Shown: positions 7,907-19,118 of the stretch, in pieces | Numbering within the stretch: the stretch's first letter is position 1 | Layout of the letters: every line of letters begins with the position of its first letter | Assembly (NCBI GenBank): GCA_046566145.1 | Contig: JBKHXF010000035.1 | Span: 1-35,752, forward strand | DNA: 35,752 bases | Direction of reading: 5' to 3' | Source: JBKHXF01 sp046566145 | GTDB taxonomy: Bacteria > Actinomycetota > Nitriliruptoria > Nitriliruptorales > Nitriliruptoraceae | Made by a program: the position numbers and the translations under genes | The notes under the pieces: generated by a model | The model's input: the letters and a program-made list of their open reading frames with translations, nothing else | Told to the model about the DNA's origin: nothing | Databases searched by the model: none

Positions 7907-8854
7907 GTGTACCAGCGGCGACGGGCCCGCATCCTCCTCGCCGTGCTGGTGCTGGTCTCGCTGGTGCTCGTGACGGTCGACTTCCGCTCGGAGGACGGCC
8001 CGCTCGACGGCCTGCGTGGCCTCGCCACCACGGTGTTCGGCCCCCTCCAGGACGGGGTCGTCAGCGTCGTGCGCCCGATCGGTGACGTCTTCGGCGGCAT
8101 CGGCGACGTGTTCCGGGTCCGCAGCGAGAACGAGCGGCTGCAGGCGCGCGTCGAGCAGCTCGAGGAGCGTCGGGAGTCGTTCGCCGACCTCCAGCGGCAG
8201 AACGAGGAGCTGCGCGGCCTGCTCGACATGCAGGCCCGGACCGGGTTCGACGACGTCGTGGTCGCCCGGACGGTCGCGCTCGCCCCGTCCAACTTCGAGT
8301 GGACGATCACCCTCGACGTCGGCGCCCGGGACGGCATCGCCGAGAACATGCCGGTCATCAACGGCGACGGGCTCGTCGGCCGGGTCATCCAGGTCACGCC
8401 GAACGCCTCCCGGGTCCTGCTCGCGATCGACCCGAACTTCTCGGCGTCGGCCCGGCTCGCGGCGAACGGCGAGGTCGGCGCCATCGACGGCCGCGGCTCC
8501 GACCCGCTGCTGTTCCGGCCGCTCGACCCGGAGGCAGAGATCGCGGTCGGGGACGAGATCGTCACCAACGCCTACCAGTTCGGCCTCTTCCCGCCGGGCA
8601 TCCCCATCGGCGCCGTCGAGCGCGTGGGGCAGGAGACCACCCTGCTGTCGCGGGAGGTCCTGGTCCGACCGTTCGTCGACTTCACCCGCCTCGACCGGGT
8701 GCTCGTCGTCCGCCACGACCCGACCGACGAGCCGCCACCGATCCCGACGCAGCCCCAGCGGCCGCTCGTCCCGCCGAACCTGGTCCCGACCCCGACGCCG
8801 ACCCCGGCGCCGACACCGGACGCCACGGCCGAACCGACCGAGGGCGAGACGTGA
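7907..8854 (+). CDS. mreC: Rod-shape determining protein MreC
   Basis: Bitopic membrane protein that links MreB to the periplasmic face and activates PBP2/RodA. A basic start (RRRAR) precedes one membrane segment at about residues 9-24. A coiled coil runs over 72-110 and the beta-barrel MreC domain to about 270 (VINGDGLVGRVIQV, TNAYQFGLFPPGIPIGAV). The protein ends with a 45-residue Pro/Thr-rich tail containing TPTPTPAPTP, which is likely disordered outside the membrane. The GTG start lies 10 bases after mreB and has a weak ribosome-binding site, so coupling is likely. It overlaps mreD by 4 bases. Confidence 0.95.
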   Translation: MYQRRRARILLAVLVLVSLVLVTVDFRSEDGPLDGLRGLATTVFGPLQDGVVSVVRPIGDVFGGIGDVFRVRSENERLQARVEQLEERRESFADLQRQNEELRGLLDMQARTGFDDVVVARTVALAPSNFEWTITLDVGARDGIAENMPVINGDGLVGRVIQVTPNASRVLLAIDPNFSASARLAANGEVGAIDGRGSDPLLFRPLDPEAEIAVGDEIVTNAYQFGLFPPGIPIGAVERVGQETTLLSREVLVRPFVDFTRLDRVLVVRHDPTDEPPPIPTQPQRPLVPPNLVPTPTPTPAPTPDATAEPTEGET

Positions 8855-9366
8855 CCGCCCGCGTCGGGCTCGTCGCGCTGCTCCTCGCCACCGCCGTGCT
8901 GCTGCAGACCGCGCTGCTGCCGCTCGTGGCGTTCGGTGGGTTCCGTCCGGACCTCCCGCTGCTGGTCGTGATCGGGTTCGCGCTGCGCGACGGGGCAGCC
9001 ACGGGGGTCCGCGTCGGGTTCGCCGCCGGGCTGCTCACCGACCTGCTGCTGCAGGGCTCGGCCGTCGGCGTCTCCGCGCTCGTCTTCGTGGTGGTCGGCT
9101 ACCTCGTCGGGATCGCCAGGCCGTACCTCTCCCCGGAGTCGGTGACCGCACCGCTCGCCCTGTCGTTCGCGGCGAGCCTCGTCGGCACGGCCGCCTACGG
9201 GACCCTCGCGCGGCTGCTCGGTGACGCCCGCTTCACGCTGCAGCTCGTCGTCGCCGCCTCGCTGTTCGTGGCGTTCGCCAACACCCTGCTGTCGCCGGTG
9301 GTCGTCGGGACCGTCCGGGCCCTCTCGGGCCGGTTCCCCGGCGAGGGCGCCCCCCTCGTGCGCTGA
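8851..9366 (+). CDS. mreD: Rod-shape determining membrane protein MreD
   Basis: A 171-residue polytopic membrane protein of the elongasome, with about five hydrophobic segments. Family-like features are FRPDLPLLVVIGFALRDG and GFAAGLLTDLLLQG, the latter matching the usual GF..GL..D sequence of MreD. The start is GTG at 8851, overlapping the mreC stop as GTGA, so it is translationally coupled. Identity rests on position after mreC and topology more than on strong sequence motifs. Confidence 0.92.
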   Translation: MTARVGLVALLLATAVLLQTALLPLVAFGGFRPDLPLLVVIGFALRDGAATGVRVGFAAGLLTDLLLQGSAVGVSALVFVVVGYLVGIARPYLSPESVTAPLALSFAASLVGTAAYGTLARLLGDARFTLQLVVAASLFVAFANTLLSPVVVGTVRALSGRFPGEGAPLVR

Positions 9367-9428
9367 GCGGGGCACCCGCTCGGTACCTTCCACCCGCACC
9401 GGCACGAGGGGAACCATCGGCGCCCGTG

Positions 9429-9448
9429 CACCCGTTCGTCGACGGGTG
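9429..9448 (+). other. Hairpin in the mreD-mrdA gap
   Basis: CACCCGT at 9429-9435 and ACGGGTG at 9442-9448 with a 6-base loop. The 156-base gap also has a TACCTT at 9384-9389 without a good -35 box. It may be a leader structure or weak terminator; function unknown. Confidence 0.3.
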
Positions 9449-9522
9449 GCACCGGGTCCTCGCCGGGCCACCCCCGCGTGCGTCGACGTCGCCCGCGCCC
9501 CACGGCACCCACGGACGGTCCC

Positions 9523-11550
9523 TTGTCGAGCAGCACCGACACCACCCCCACCCTGCGGCTCACCATGCTGCTGGGCGTGGTCGTGCTGCTGCTGCTGATG
9601 CTCGTCTCCCGGCTGTGGTTCCTGCAGGTCCTCGCGGGAGAGCGGTACGCGGTCCTGGCCGAGTCCAACCGGGAGCGGATCGTCTACACCGAGGCGCCAC
9701 GGGGTCGCATCCTCGCCTCGGACGGGCAGGAGCTGGTGAAGAACCGACCGGCCCAGACCGTCTCGGCCGACCCCCGCGTGCTGCTCGACGGCTCCGGCGA
9801 GCCTCGTGACGAGCAGGCCGCGGCGACCCTCGAGGACCTCTCCGTCCTGCTCGGGATGCCGCAGGAGGACATCGTCGAGCGGCTCCTGTCGCGCCGGTAC
9901 TCGCCGTTCCGGCCGGTGCCCGTCAAGGAGGACGTCCCGGCCGAGGTGATCTTCTTCATCCGGGAGAACCAGGAGTTCTTCCCGGGGGTCGTGGCCGAGA
10001 CCCTGCCGGTGCGGACCTACCCCAACGGGACCACCGCCGCCCACGTCCTCGGGTACCTGGGGGAGATCAACACCGAGGAGCTCGCGCGCGAGGAGTTCCG
10101 GGACTATCGCGCCGGCGAGCTCATCGGCAAGGCCGGGCTCGAGCTGTCCTACGAGCAGGACCTGCAGGGTGACGAGGGCTTCCGCCGCCTCGAGGTCAAC
10201 GCCCGGGGCACGGTGCTCAACGTGCTCGAGGAGCAGCCGCCACGTCGCGGCGACGACGTCGTCACCTCGATCGACCTCGAGCTGCAGAAGGCCACCGAGC
10301 GCATCCTCGAGGACGGGATCATCGCGTCGCGCCGCATCCAGCGCGACGACGGCAGGTTCCTGCCGTCGGTCGCCGGCTCCGCCGTGGTGCTCGACCCCCG
10401 CGACGGGTCGGTGCTGGCGATGGCGAGCTACCCGACCTACGACCCGACCGCGTTCGCCGACGGGCTGTCGGACGAGGAGTTCAGCTACATCTTCGACCTC
10501 GAGCGTCGGCACGAGGTCCCGGCCCTGAACCGCGCGGTGCAGGGCGTCTACCCGCCGGGATCGGTGTTCAAGACCGTGACGGGCGCCGCCTACCTCGAGG
10601 CCGGCCTCGTCACCCCGACGACGCCGATCGCCTGCCCCGGGTCCTTCACGCTCGGCAACGTGACCTTCCGCAACTGGAACCCGCGCAACGAGGGCGCACT
10701 CGCCCTCGCCGACGCGCTGATGCGGTCGTGCGACACCTACTTCTACGACCTCGCGTGGCGCCAGTACCAGCGCGAGGAGAGCCAGCTCGACGCGAACGGC
10801 GAGGTCGACGAGCTGCTCCCGCGCATCTCGGAGGACTTCGGGTTCGGCCGCACGCTCGGCATCGACCTGCCGGTCGAGTACGACGGCACGATCCCCGGCC
10901 GCGAGTGGAAGCGCGACTTCTGGCAGCTGACCCGCGAGTCGAACTGCGCGCTGGCGGAGGAGGCGGCGGTCGGCTCCTACGCGAAGCGGCTCTACACCGA
11001 GCTGTGCACGGAGGGCTACCGGTGGCGCGGCGGTGACGCCGTGAACTCCTCCATCGGCCAGGGGGACGTGCTCGTCACCCCGCTGCAGGTCGCGGCCTCC
11101 TACGCCGCGATCGCCAACGGCGGGGAGCTGTACCGCCCACGCATCGCGCAGGAGATCGTCGACGCCAACGGCCAGACGGTGCGGACCATCGAGCCCGAGG
11201 TCCTCAACGAGCTCCCCGTCGACGCCGCCGGCCTGGCCGCGCTGCAGCAGGGCCTCGAGAAGGTCGTCATGGCCGAGCGGGGGACCGCACGCGGCGCCTT
11301 CTCCGGGTTCCCGCTCGACCGCATCCCGGTCGCAGGCAAGACCGGCACCGCCGAGCTGAAGCCCAAGGTCCCCTACGCGTGGTTCGCCGCGTACGCGCCG
11401 GTCGACGACCCGCAGTACGTGGTGGTCGTCTCGGTCGAGGAGGGCGGTGGCGGCTCGCAGACCGCCGCCCCGATCGCCCGCCGTATCCTCGAGCACGCGT
11501 TCGGCCTCGAGGTCTCGCCGTTCATGGCGGGGCCGGCCAACGTCGACTGA
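9523..11550 (+). CDS. mrdA: Penicillin-binding protein 2 (elongation transpeptidase)
   Basis: Class B PBP that crosslinks peptidoglycan during elongation as partner of RodA. One N-terminal membrane anchor (about residues 10-32) is followed by the pedestal domain (APRGRILASDG) and the transpeptidase domain. Catalytic motifs: S347-x-x-K350 in PPGSVFK, S402-C-D in SCDTYFY and K606-T-G in AGKTGT. An insert between GREWKRDFW and NSSIGQG holds C475 and C495, which could form a disulfide outside the membrane. The start is uncertain: TTG at 9523 with GGACGG upstream is chosen (675 residues), while GTG at 9478 would add 15 Arg/Pro-rich residues. rodA follows 13 bases after the stop. Confidence 0.95.
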   Translation: MSSSTDTTPTLRLTMLLGVVVLLLLMLVSRLWFLQVLAGERYAVLAESNRERIVYTEAPRGRILASDGQELVKNRPAQTVSADPRVLLDGSGEPRDEQAAATLEDLSVLLGMPQEDIVERLLSRRYSPFRPVPVKEDVPAEVIFFIRENQEFFPGVVAETLPVRTYPNGTTAAHVLGYLGEINTEELAREEFRDYRAGELIGKAGLELSYEQDLQGDEGFRRLEVNARGTVLNVLEEQPPRRGDDVVTSIDLELQKATERILEDGIIASRRIQRDDGRFLPSVAGSAVVLDPRDGSVLAMASYPTYDPTAFADGLSDEEFSYIFDLERRHEVPALNRAVQGVYPPGSVFKTVTGAAYLEAGLVTPTTPIACPGSFTLGNVTFRNWNPRNEGALALADALMRSCDTYFYDLAWRQYQREESQLDANGEVDELLPRISEDFGFGRTLGIDLPVEYDGTIPGREWKRDFWQLTRESNCALAEEAAVGSYAKRLYTELCTEGYRWRGGDAVNSSIGQGDVLVTPLQVAASYAAIANGGELYRPRIAQEIVDANGQTVRTIEPEVLNELPVDAAGLAALQQGLEKVVMAERGTARGAFSGFPLDRIPVAGKTGTAELKPKVPYAWFAAYAPVDDPQYVVVVSVEEGGGGSQTAAPIARRILEHAFGLEVSPFMAGPANVD

Positions 11551-11563
11551 GCAGGGGCACCCG

Positions 11564-12745
11564 ATGGACATGGGCTACTTCGGCGCCGACCGCGCCGACC
11601 GCCTCCGCCGCGAGTCCGTCCAGGACAAGTGGCAGGACGCGTACGCCCCCGTGCGTCACCTCGACCCGGTGCTCGTCATCACGGCCGTGCTGCTCTCGGT
11701 GCTCGGCATCGTCGTGATCTACAGCGCGAAGGTGCACCAGCTCGAGCTGCAGGGGCTGCCGACCGGACTGTTCGCGACCCGCCAGCTCATCGCCCTCGTC
11801 GTCGGCCTCATCGCCATGGCGGCCGTGGCCGTGTTCGACTACCGCTACCTGCGGGCGTACGCGGCCGTGCTGTACGCCGGGTCCCTCGTCATGCTCGCGC
11901 TGGTGCTGACCCCGCTCGGCGTCGAGGTCAACGGCGCGCAGGCCTGGCTCGCCTTCGGCGGGTTCCAGTTCCAGCCGTCCGAGATCACCAAGGTCGCGGT
12001 CATCGTCGCGATCGCCGCGCTGCTGCACGAGCGCCGCGAGGACCCGGGGCTGGTGTCGGTGCTGCTGAGCCTCGCCATCCTGGCGCCGCCGCTCGGGCTC
12101 ATCATGCTCCAACCGGACCCGGGCACGGCCTCGGTGTTCCTGTTCACCGCCTTCGTGCTCCTGCTCGTCGCCGGCATCCAGTTCCGCTGGCTCGGGGCGC
12201 TGGCCGGGCTCGGCGTGGCCGGCCTCGTCGCCGTCATCCAGGCCGGGCTGCTCAAGGAGCACCAGGTGGCCCGCCTGACGGCGTTCCTCGACACCGAGAA
12301 CTCCGCCTACGCCCAGACCATCCGGTACAACTCCGACCAGTCCCTGATCGCGATCGGCTCGGGACAGTTCTTCGGCAAGGGCCTGTTCCAGGGCACGCAG
12401 ACGAACCTCAGCTACGTCCCGGAGAACCACACCGACTTCATCTTCACCGTCGTGGGGGAGGAGTTCGGGTTCGTCGGCGCGATCGCCGTCCTGGGGCTCA
12501 TCGCGGTGCTGCTGTGGCGGGGGTTGCGCATCGCCATGCTCGCCAAGGACCGCTTCGGGATGCTCGTCGCCGCCGGCGCCGTCGGGATGATCGTCTTCCA
12601 GGTGTTCGTCAACGTCGGGATGACCGTCGGGATCATGCCGGTCATCGGCATCCCCCTGCCCTTCGTCAGCTACGGCGGCACGTCGCTCATCGCGAGCTTC
12701 ATCCTCGTGGGGCTGCTGCTGAACGTGCACATGCGGCGGTTCTGA
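11564..12745 (+). CDS. rodA: Peptidoglycan glycosyltransferase RodA (SEDS family)
   Basis: Multipass membrane enzyme that polymerises lipid II into glycan strands with PBP2. SEDS signatures are QPSEITKVAVI, QPDPGTA, the loop YVPENHTDFIFTVVGEEFGF and GIPLPFVSYGGTSL near the C-terminus. About ten hydrophobic segments lie within 393 residues. A hydrophilic head of about 35 residues precedes the first segment. The ATG at 11564 has AGGGG at 11553-11557, 6 bases away; the ATG at 11570 is an alternative. Assigned RodA rather than FtsW because it sits directly after mreBCD and mrdA. Confidence 0.95.
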   Translation: MDMGYFGADRADRLRRESVQDKWQDAYAPVRHLDPVLVITAVLLSVLGIVVIYSAKVHQLELQGLPTGLFATRQLIALVVGLIAMAAVAVFDYRYLRAYAAVLYAGSLVMLALVLTPLGVEVNGAQAWLAFGGFQFQPSEITKVAVIVAIAALLHERREDPGLVSVLLSLAILAPPLGLIMLQPDPGTASVFLFTAFVLLLVAGIQFRWLGALAGLGVAGLVAVIQAGLLKEHQVARLTAFLDTENSAYAQTIRYNSDQSLIAIGSGQFFGKGLFQGTQTNLSYVPENHTDFIFTVVGEEFGFVGAIAVLGLIAVLLWRGLRIAMLAKDRFGMLVAAGAVGMIVFQVFVNVGMTVGIMPVIGIPLPFVSYGGTSLIASFILVGLLLNVHMRRF

Positions 12746-13948
12746 GTGGCCGACGCCGGCGGCGTCGCCCCGACCCCGACGCGCGCGTGGCTGGTGGCCG
12801 CCGGCGCCGGCTTCGGTCTCCTCGGCGCGACCGTCGCGGTGCACGGCGCGGCCGTGCCGCTGCTGCGCGAGCGCTTCGACGTGCCCACGGCGACCGCTGG
12901 GCTGGCGCTGCCCGTGCACGCGGCCGCGGCCCTCGTCGGCACGGTGGTGTGGGGGCTCGTCGACCGGCGCGGGTGGCACCGGGCAGGACTGCGCGCCGGC
13001 GGCCTGCTCGTGGCGGCCGGCGCCGTGGCGACCGCCGTCGCCCCGGGGTTCGGGGCGCTGCTCGCCGGCACGGCGCTCCTCGGCGCGGCCCTGGGGATCG
13101 TCAACACCGGTGGCAACGCCATCGCGGCCCGGGACCGCGCCGCCGGCGCGGTCCGTCGCCTCAACGTCGTCCACGCGATGTTCGGGGTCGGAGCGGTCGC
13201 CGCTCCGGTCGTGCTCTCGCTGGTGGGGTACCGCGCGACCCTGCTGGTGCTCGCCGTCGGTGGCGTCGCGGTGCTCCCCGGCCTCGCGCAGGCGCCGGCG
13301 GCCGTGCGCACGCCGCCGGCGCGGTCCGCCGACCGGGCCGCCCGGCGGGCCGACGCCCGGGTGCTGGCCGCGTTCCTCGGGCTCTTCGCCCTGTACATCG
13401 GGGTCGAGCTCGGGGTTGCGAACTGGATGGCGGCGCACCTGGCCGACCTCGGCTGGTCGCCGGCGGCGGCCGCGCGGTGGACGTCGGCGTACTTCGTCGC
13501 GTTCACGGTGGGTCGGCTGCTGACCGCCCGGCTCGCCGGGGACGCCGACCCGGCCACGCTCGTCCGTGCGTCGCTAGCGCTCGGTGGGCTCGCCGCCGGC
13601 CTGGCCCTCGTGCCACGGCTGGCCCCGTGGGCCTACGTGGCGACGGGGCTCGCCGTGTCGCCGGTGTTCCCGACGACGATGGTGTGGCTCGGACGCCGGC
13701 TCCCCGGCGTGCCCGACGGCCCGACGGCCGCGATGTTCGCGGGCAGCGTCGGCGCGGTCGCGCTGCCGATCGCGATCGGCGGCGTCATCGGGGCGGTCGG
13801 GACCTCGTGGGTGCCGGCAGCGGTCGGCGTCCTCGGCGCCGCCGGCGCGGGGGTCGCGGCCTGGCTCCGGGTCGCGCCGGTGGTCCCGGCGCGGTCGGGC
13901 GAGGAGGTCGCCGTCGGAGGCCCGCCCGACGCGCCACCCGCCGGGTGA
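12746..13948 (+). CDS. MFS transporter (FucP/Bsc6-like)
   Basis: A 400-residue protein with about 12 hydrophobic segments and a hydrophilic middle loop (near 190-210, rich in Arg/Ala). The stretch IVNTGGNAIAARDRAAGAVRRLN followed by HAMFGVGAVAAPV resembles the sugar-type MFS subgroup that includes FucP. Substrate unknown. The GTG start directly abuts the rodA stop (no gap), so it is probably translated by coupling from the rod-shape transcript. I do not associate an MFS gene with this place in the cluster, so it looks like a lineage-specific addition. It could be an efflux permease. Confidence 0.8.
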   Translation: MADAGGVAPTPTRAWLVAAGAGFGLLGATVAVHGAAVPLLRERFDVPTATAGLALPVHAAAALVGTVVWGLVDRRGWHRAGLRAGGLLVAAGAVATAVAPGFGALLAGTALLGAALGIVNTGGNAIAARDRAAGAVRRLNVVHAMFGVGAVAAPVVLSLVGYRATLLVLAVGGVAVLPGLAQAPAAVRTPPARSADRAARRADARVLAAFLGLFALYIGVELGVANWMAAHLADLGWSPAAAARWTSAYFVAFTVGRLLTARLAGDADPATLVRASLALGGLAAGLALVPRLAPWAYVATGLAVSPVFPTTMVWLGRRLPGVPDGPTAAMFAGSVGAVALPIAIGGVIGAVGTSWVPAAVGVLGAAGAGVAAWLRVAPVVPARSGEEVAVGGPPDAPPAG

Positions 13949-14174
13949 GCAGCGCACCGCCGGCGCGGGGGGCGCGCACCCGCCGGTGGTACGCTCCGGC
14001 GGCCCCCGCAGCCGCACCGCGGGGCCGACCCGCACCGGTCCGCGCCCGTCCGTCGTGCCCCACCCGGGGTGCCGCGGGCGGCCTGCCGCCCACGACCGTG
14101 CGCCGACACGACCACCGGGCAAGCCGCCCACCCCCGCCGGGGTGAGAGCGCCCCGAACCCCGTAGGAGGCGACG
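13949..14174. other. Gap before the radical SAM gene
   Basis: GC-rich non-coding sequence. TACGCT at 13990-13995 could be a -10 box but no -35 is visible at a normal distance. The segment around 14000-14025 can fold through CCCCGC and GCGGGG arms. It probably carries the promoter and leader of the radical SAM operon. Confidence 0.25.
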
Positions 14175-16235
<2,061 letters not shown>

Positions 16236-16245
16236 GGTCCCCCCT

Positions 16246-17019
16246 GTGAACCAGCAGCGCATCCGCATCCGCTACACCAAGGTCGACCGCGCCCGCTTCC
16301 TGTCGGCGCGGGACCTGACCTCGGTGTGGGAGCGCGCGCTGCGCCGGGCGGACCTGCCCATCGCCTACTCCGAGGGGTTCACGCCCCACGCGAAGGTCTC
16401 GTTCCCGGACGCGCTGCCCCTCGGGGTGGAGTCGACCGGCGAGTACGCCGAGCTGACCTTCGCGGTCCCGATCGACCCCGGCCCGGACCTCGGTCGCCTC
16501 TCGGCGACCCTCCCGGGCGGGATGGACGTCACGACCTACCTCGAGGTCCCGGACGGCGCGCCGAAGCTCGCGCGCATGCTCCGGGACACGCTCTGGGAGC
16601 TCCGCTGGCCGACCGTGGACGACACGTCCGCGGCCGAGCTCGCCGCGGAGCTCGACCGACGCGCCCAGGGGCTCCTCGACGCCACCTCCATCGAGGTCGT
16701 CAAGCAGCGCCCCGACGGCGACCGGACCATCGACGTCCGGCCCTCGCTGCTCGCGCTGCGCGCGTCACACGGCCCCGTCCACGGGGCCGCTCCCACCACC
16801 GTCCTCCGTGCGGTCCTCACGAACGCCGGGGCCACGGTGCGGCCCACCGACCTGCACCAGGCGCTGCTCCAGCTCGCGCCCGCCGACGCCACCCTCCTCC
16901 CCGAGCCCCGGACCACCGTCCGGGTCGCGCAGGGGCAGCACGTCGAGGAGGGACTGCGCGAGGCGCTGTCCGGTCAGCTCGAGCCGCTCGTGCCCTCCGT
17001 CGCCGTCGAGGCCGCCTGA
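16246..17019 (+). CDS. DUF2344 (TIGR03936) radical SAM-linked protein
   Basis: A 257-residue soluble protein of a family nearly always next to, or fused with, the preceding type of radical SAM protein. The start IRIRYTKVDRARFLSARDL, then WERALRRADLPIAYSEGF and PHAKVSFPDALPLGVES, are the family's conserved segment. Biochemical role unknown. The start is GTG with GAGG at 16234-16237, 8 bases upstream and 10 bases after the previous stop. RNase E/G begins 17 bases after its end, so the three form one likely operon. Confidence 0.9.
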   Translation: MNQQRIRIRYTKVDRARFLSARDLTSVWERALRRADLPIAYSEGFTPHAKVSFPDALPLGVESTGEYAELTFAVPIDPGPDLGRLSATLPGGMDVTTYLEVPDGAPKLARMLRDTLWELRWPTVDDTSAAELAAELDRRAQGLLDATSIEVVKQRPDGDRTIDVRPSLLALRASHGPVHGAAPTTVLRAVLTNAGATVRPTDLHQALLQLAPADATLLPEPRTTVRVAQGQHVEEGLREALSGQLEPLVPSVAVEAA

Positions 17020-17036
17020 TCCGACAGGCACGTCCC

Positions 17037-19088
17037 GTGACCGACCAGACCACCACCACCGACCCCACCGACCGCCCGTCCGGAGACGCCCCCGGTGACA
17101 CCGGCGAGCCGACCGCACCCGACACCGCCACCACGTCGTCCACGGGCGACGAGGACCGCGGGTCGCGCTCCCGGTCCCGCGGTCGCTCCCGTGGCCGCGG
17201 CGACGACGCCGACGACGCTGGCTCGAAGGCGTCCGAGGGGGACGAGGCCGGCAGCGAGGGGTCGTCCGACCAGGGTGACGGCGACGACGACGGCGAGTCC
17301 TCGTCCGGGTCGTCGCGCAGCCGCCGGCGCGGCCGCCGGGGACGTGGCCGTCGCGGGCGGGGCCGCGGCAAGGGCGGCTCGGGCGACGGCGGCGACGCGG
17401 CCTCCGACACCGAGACCGCCGGCACCGAGGTGACCGGGGGCGAGGCGGCCGGCGCGGACGCCGGGTCCTCCGACGGCGGGGCGGCCAAGGGGGCCGAGGA
17501 GGGGACCGAGGAGGGGTCCGACCGCGGGTCCGGCGGTGGTGGTCGCGGCGGGCGCTCGCGCTCCGGCGGGGGGTCGCGGTCCGGTGCCGGTGACGACACC
17601 GGCGACGACGAGGGCTCCGAGGACGGCGACGTCGACCCGGCCGAGAAGGAGCTGCAGGACGCCATCGCCAGGGGCGGGACCCGGGCGGCCGCGAAGCGCT
17701 CGCGCCGGGGCAACGGCAACGGCGGCGGCGGTGGGGGCGGCGGCTCCCGGGGCAGCGGCCGCAACCGGCGCCAGCAGGGCGGGGTCGCCGAGGAGGTTCG
17801 GCGCGCGATCCTCGACGGCCCACCGAAGACCATGCTGGTGACCTCCCGCGAGGACCGCACCCAGATCGCGGTGCTCGAGGAGCGTCGGGCCGTCGAGCAC
17901 TACGTCACCCGCAAGGAGGACGTGACCTACGTCGGCAACATCTACATGGCGCGGGTCCAGAACGTCCTGCCGGGCATGGAGGCGGCGTTCCTCGACATCG
18001 GCAAGGGGCGCAACGGCGTGCTCTACGCCGGCGAGGTGCTGTACGACGAGCTCGACCTCGAGGACGTCGGCGACAACCCGCGCATCGAGGACGCGCTCAA
18101 GCCCGGACAGACGGTGCTCGTGCAGGTCACCAAGGACCCGATGGGCACCAAGGGGCCGCGTCTGACGATGCACCTGTCGCTCGCCGGTCGCTACATGGTC
18201 CTCGCCCCGAACTCGGACCTGTTCGGCATCTCGCGCAAGCTCACCGACGACGAGCGCGACCGGCTGCGCCGGATCGTGAAGAAGCTCAAGCCGAAGGAGC
18301 ACGGGCTGATCGTCCGGACCGCCGCGGCGGACGCGAGCGACGAGGCCATCGAGGCGGACCTCACCCGCCTGCTCGCGAAGTGGGAGCGGGTCGAGGAGAA
18401 GGCCAGGGACGCGAAGGCGCTGACCCCGGTCTACGAGGAGCCGCAGCTCGTCGTCAAGGTCATCCGTGACAACTTCGGCCCCGACTTCGAGAAGGCGATC
18501 GTCGACGACGAGGCGTTGTACGGGCAGGTCAAGGAGTACCTCGAGGAGGTCGCGCCGGAGCTGCTCGAGAAGCTCGAGCTCTACGCGCCCCCGACCGAGG
18601 GCGACGAGAAGCCGAAGGGCCTGTTCGAGGCGTACGAGGTCGACGAGCAGCTGCGCAAGGCGATGGACCGCAAGGTCTGGTTGCCGTCCGGCGGCTACCT
18701 CATCATCGAGTCGACCGAGGCCATGAAGGTCATCGACGTCAACACCGGCAAGTTCACCGGTGGCAAGGACTCGAACCTCGAGGAGGTCGTGTTCAAGACC
18801 AACCTCGAGGCCGCGGAGGAGATCGTCCGCCAGCTGCGGCTGCGCGACATGGGCGGGATCATCATCATCGACTTCATCGACATGCTGCTGAAGTCGAACC
18901 AGGACCAGGTGATCCGGCGCCTCAAGCGCGAGCTGCTGCGCGACCGGACCAAGACCCGCGTCTCGGACGTGTCCCGGCTGGGGCTCGTGCAGATGACCCG
19001 GAAGAACGTCAGCCAGGGGCTGGTCGAGTCGTTCTCGCACAAGTGCGACGCGTGCAACGGCCACGGGTACGTCTCCGAGATGACCTGA
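17037..19088 (+). CDS. rne: Ribonuclease E/G with long disordered N-terminal arm
   Basis: Endoribonuclease that cleaves single-stranded RNA in mRNA decay and in rRNA/tRNA maturation. Of 683 residues, about the first 260 are low complexity: acidic Ser/Gly/Asp stretches alternating with Arg-Gly and Arg-Ser blocks (RGRRGRGRRGRGRGKGG) and a Gly run. The catalytic core follows: S1 domain (YVGNIYMARVQNVLPGMEAA), then Mg ligands D567 in VIDVNTGKF and D612 in IIIIDFIDM, matching E. coli RNase E D303 and D346. The Zn-link cysteines C670 and C673 (CDACNGHG) follow. It ends 11 residues later, so there is no C-terminal scaffold. The start at GTG 17037 has only a weak ACAGG site. Confidence 0.94.
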   Translation: MTDQTTTTDPTDRPSGDAPGDTGEPTAPDTATTSSTGDEDRGSRSRSRGRSRGRGDDADDAGSKASEGDEAGSEGSSDQGDGDDDGESSSGSSRSRRRGRRGRGRRGRGRGKGGSGDGGDAASDTETAGTEVTGGEAAGADAGSSDGGAAKGAEEGTEEGSDRGSGGGGRGGRSRSGGGSRSGAGDDTGDDEGSEDGDVDPAEKELQDAIARGGTRAAAKRSRRGNGNGGGGGGGGSRGSGRNRRQQGGVAEEVRRAILDGPPKTMLVTSREDRTQIAVLEERRAVEHYVTRKEDVTYVGNIYMARVQNVLPGMEAAFLDIGKGRNGVLYAGEVLYDELDLEDVGDNPRIEDALKPGQTVLVQVTKDPMGTKGPRLTMHLSLAGRYMVLAPNSDLFGISRKLTDDERDRLRRIVKKLKPKEHGLIVRTAAADASDEAIEADLTRLLAKWERVEEKARDAKALTPVYEEPQLVVKVIRDNFGPDFEKAIVDDEALYGQVKEYLEEVAPELLEKLELYAPPTEGDEKPKGLFEAYEVDEQLRKAMDRKVWLPSGGYLIIESTEAMKVIDVNTGKFTGGKDSNLEEVVFKTNLEAAEEIVRQLRLRDMGGIIIIDFIDMLLKSNQDQVIRRLKRELLRDRTKTRVSDVSRLGLVQMTRKNVSQGLVESFSHKCDACNGHGYVSEMT

Positions 19089-19118
19089 CCCGCTTCGCCG
19101 CCCCTACCCGGTCCGTCT

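Noticed and set aside
5992..8568. Long minus-strand open frame opposite the radC-like gene, mreB and mreC
   Set aside because: Shadow frame crossing a terminator and a promoter region; no recognisable protein.
8572..11571. Long minus-strand open frame opposite mreC, mreD and mrdA
   Set aside because: Shadow of three confidently identified plus-strand genes.
11629..14145. Plus-strand open frame of 838 codons overlapping rodA and the MFS gene
   Set aside because: Arg-rich out-of-phase translation of two clear membrane protein genes.
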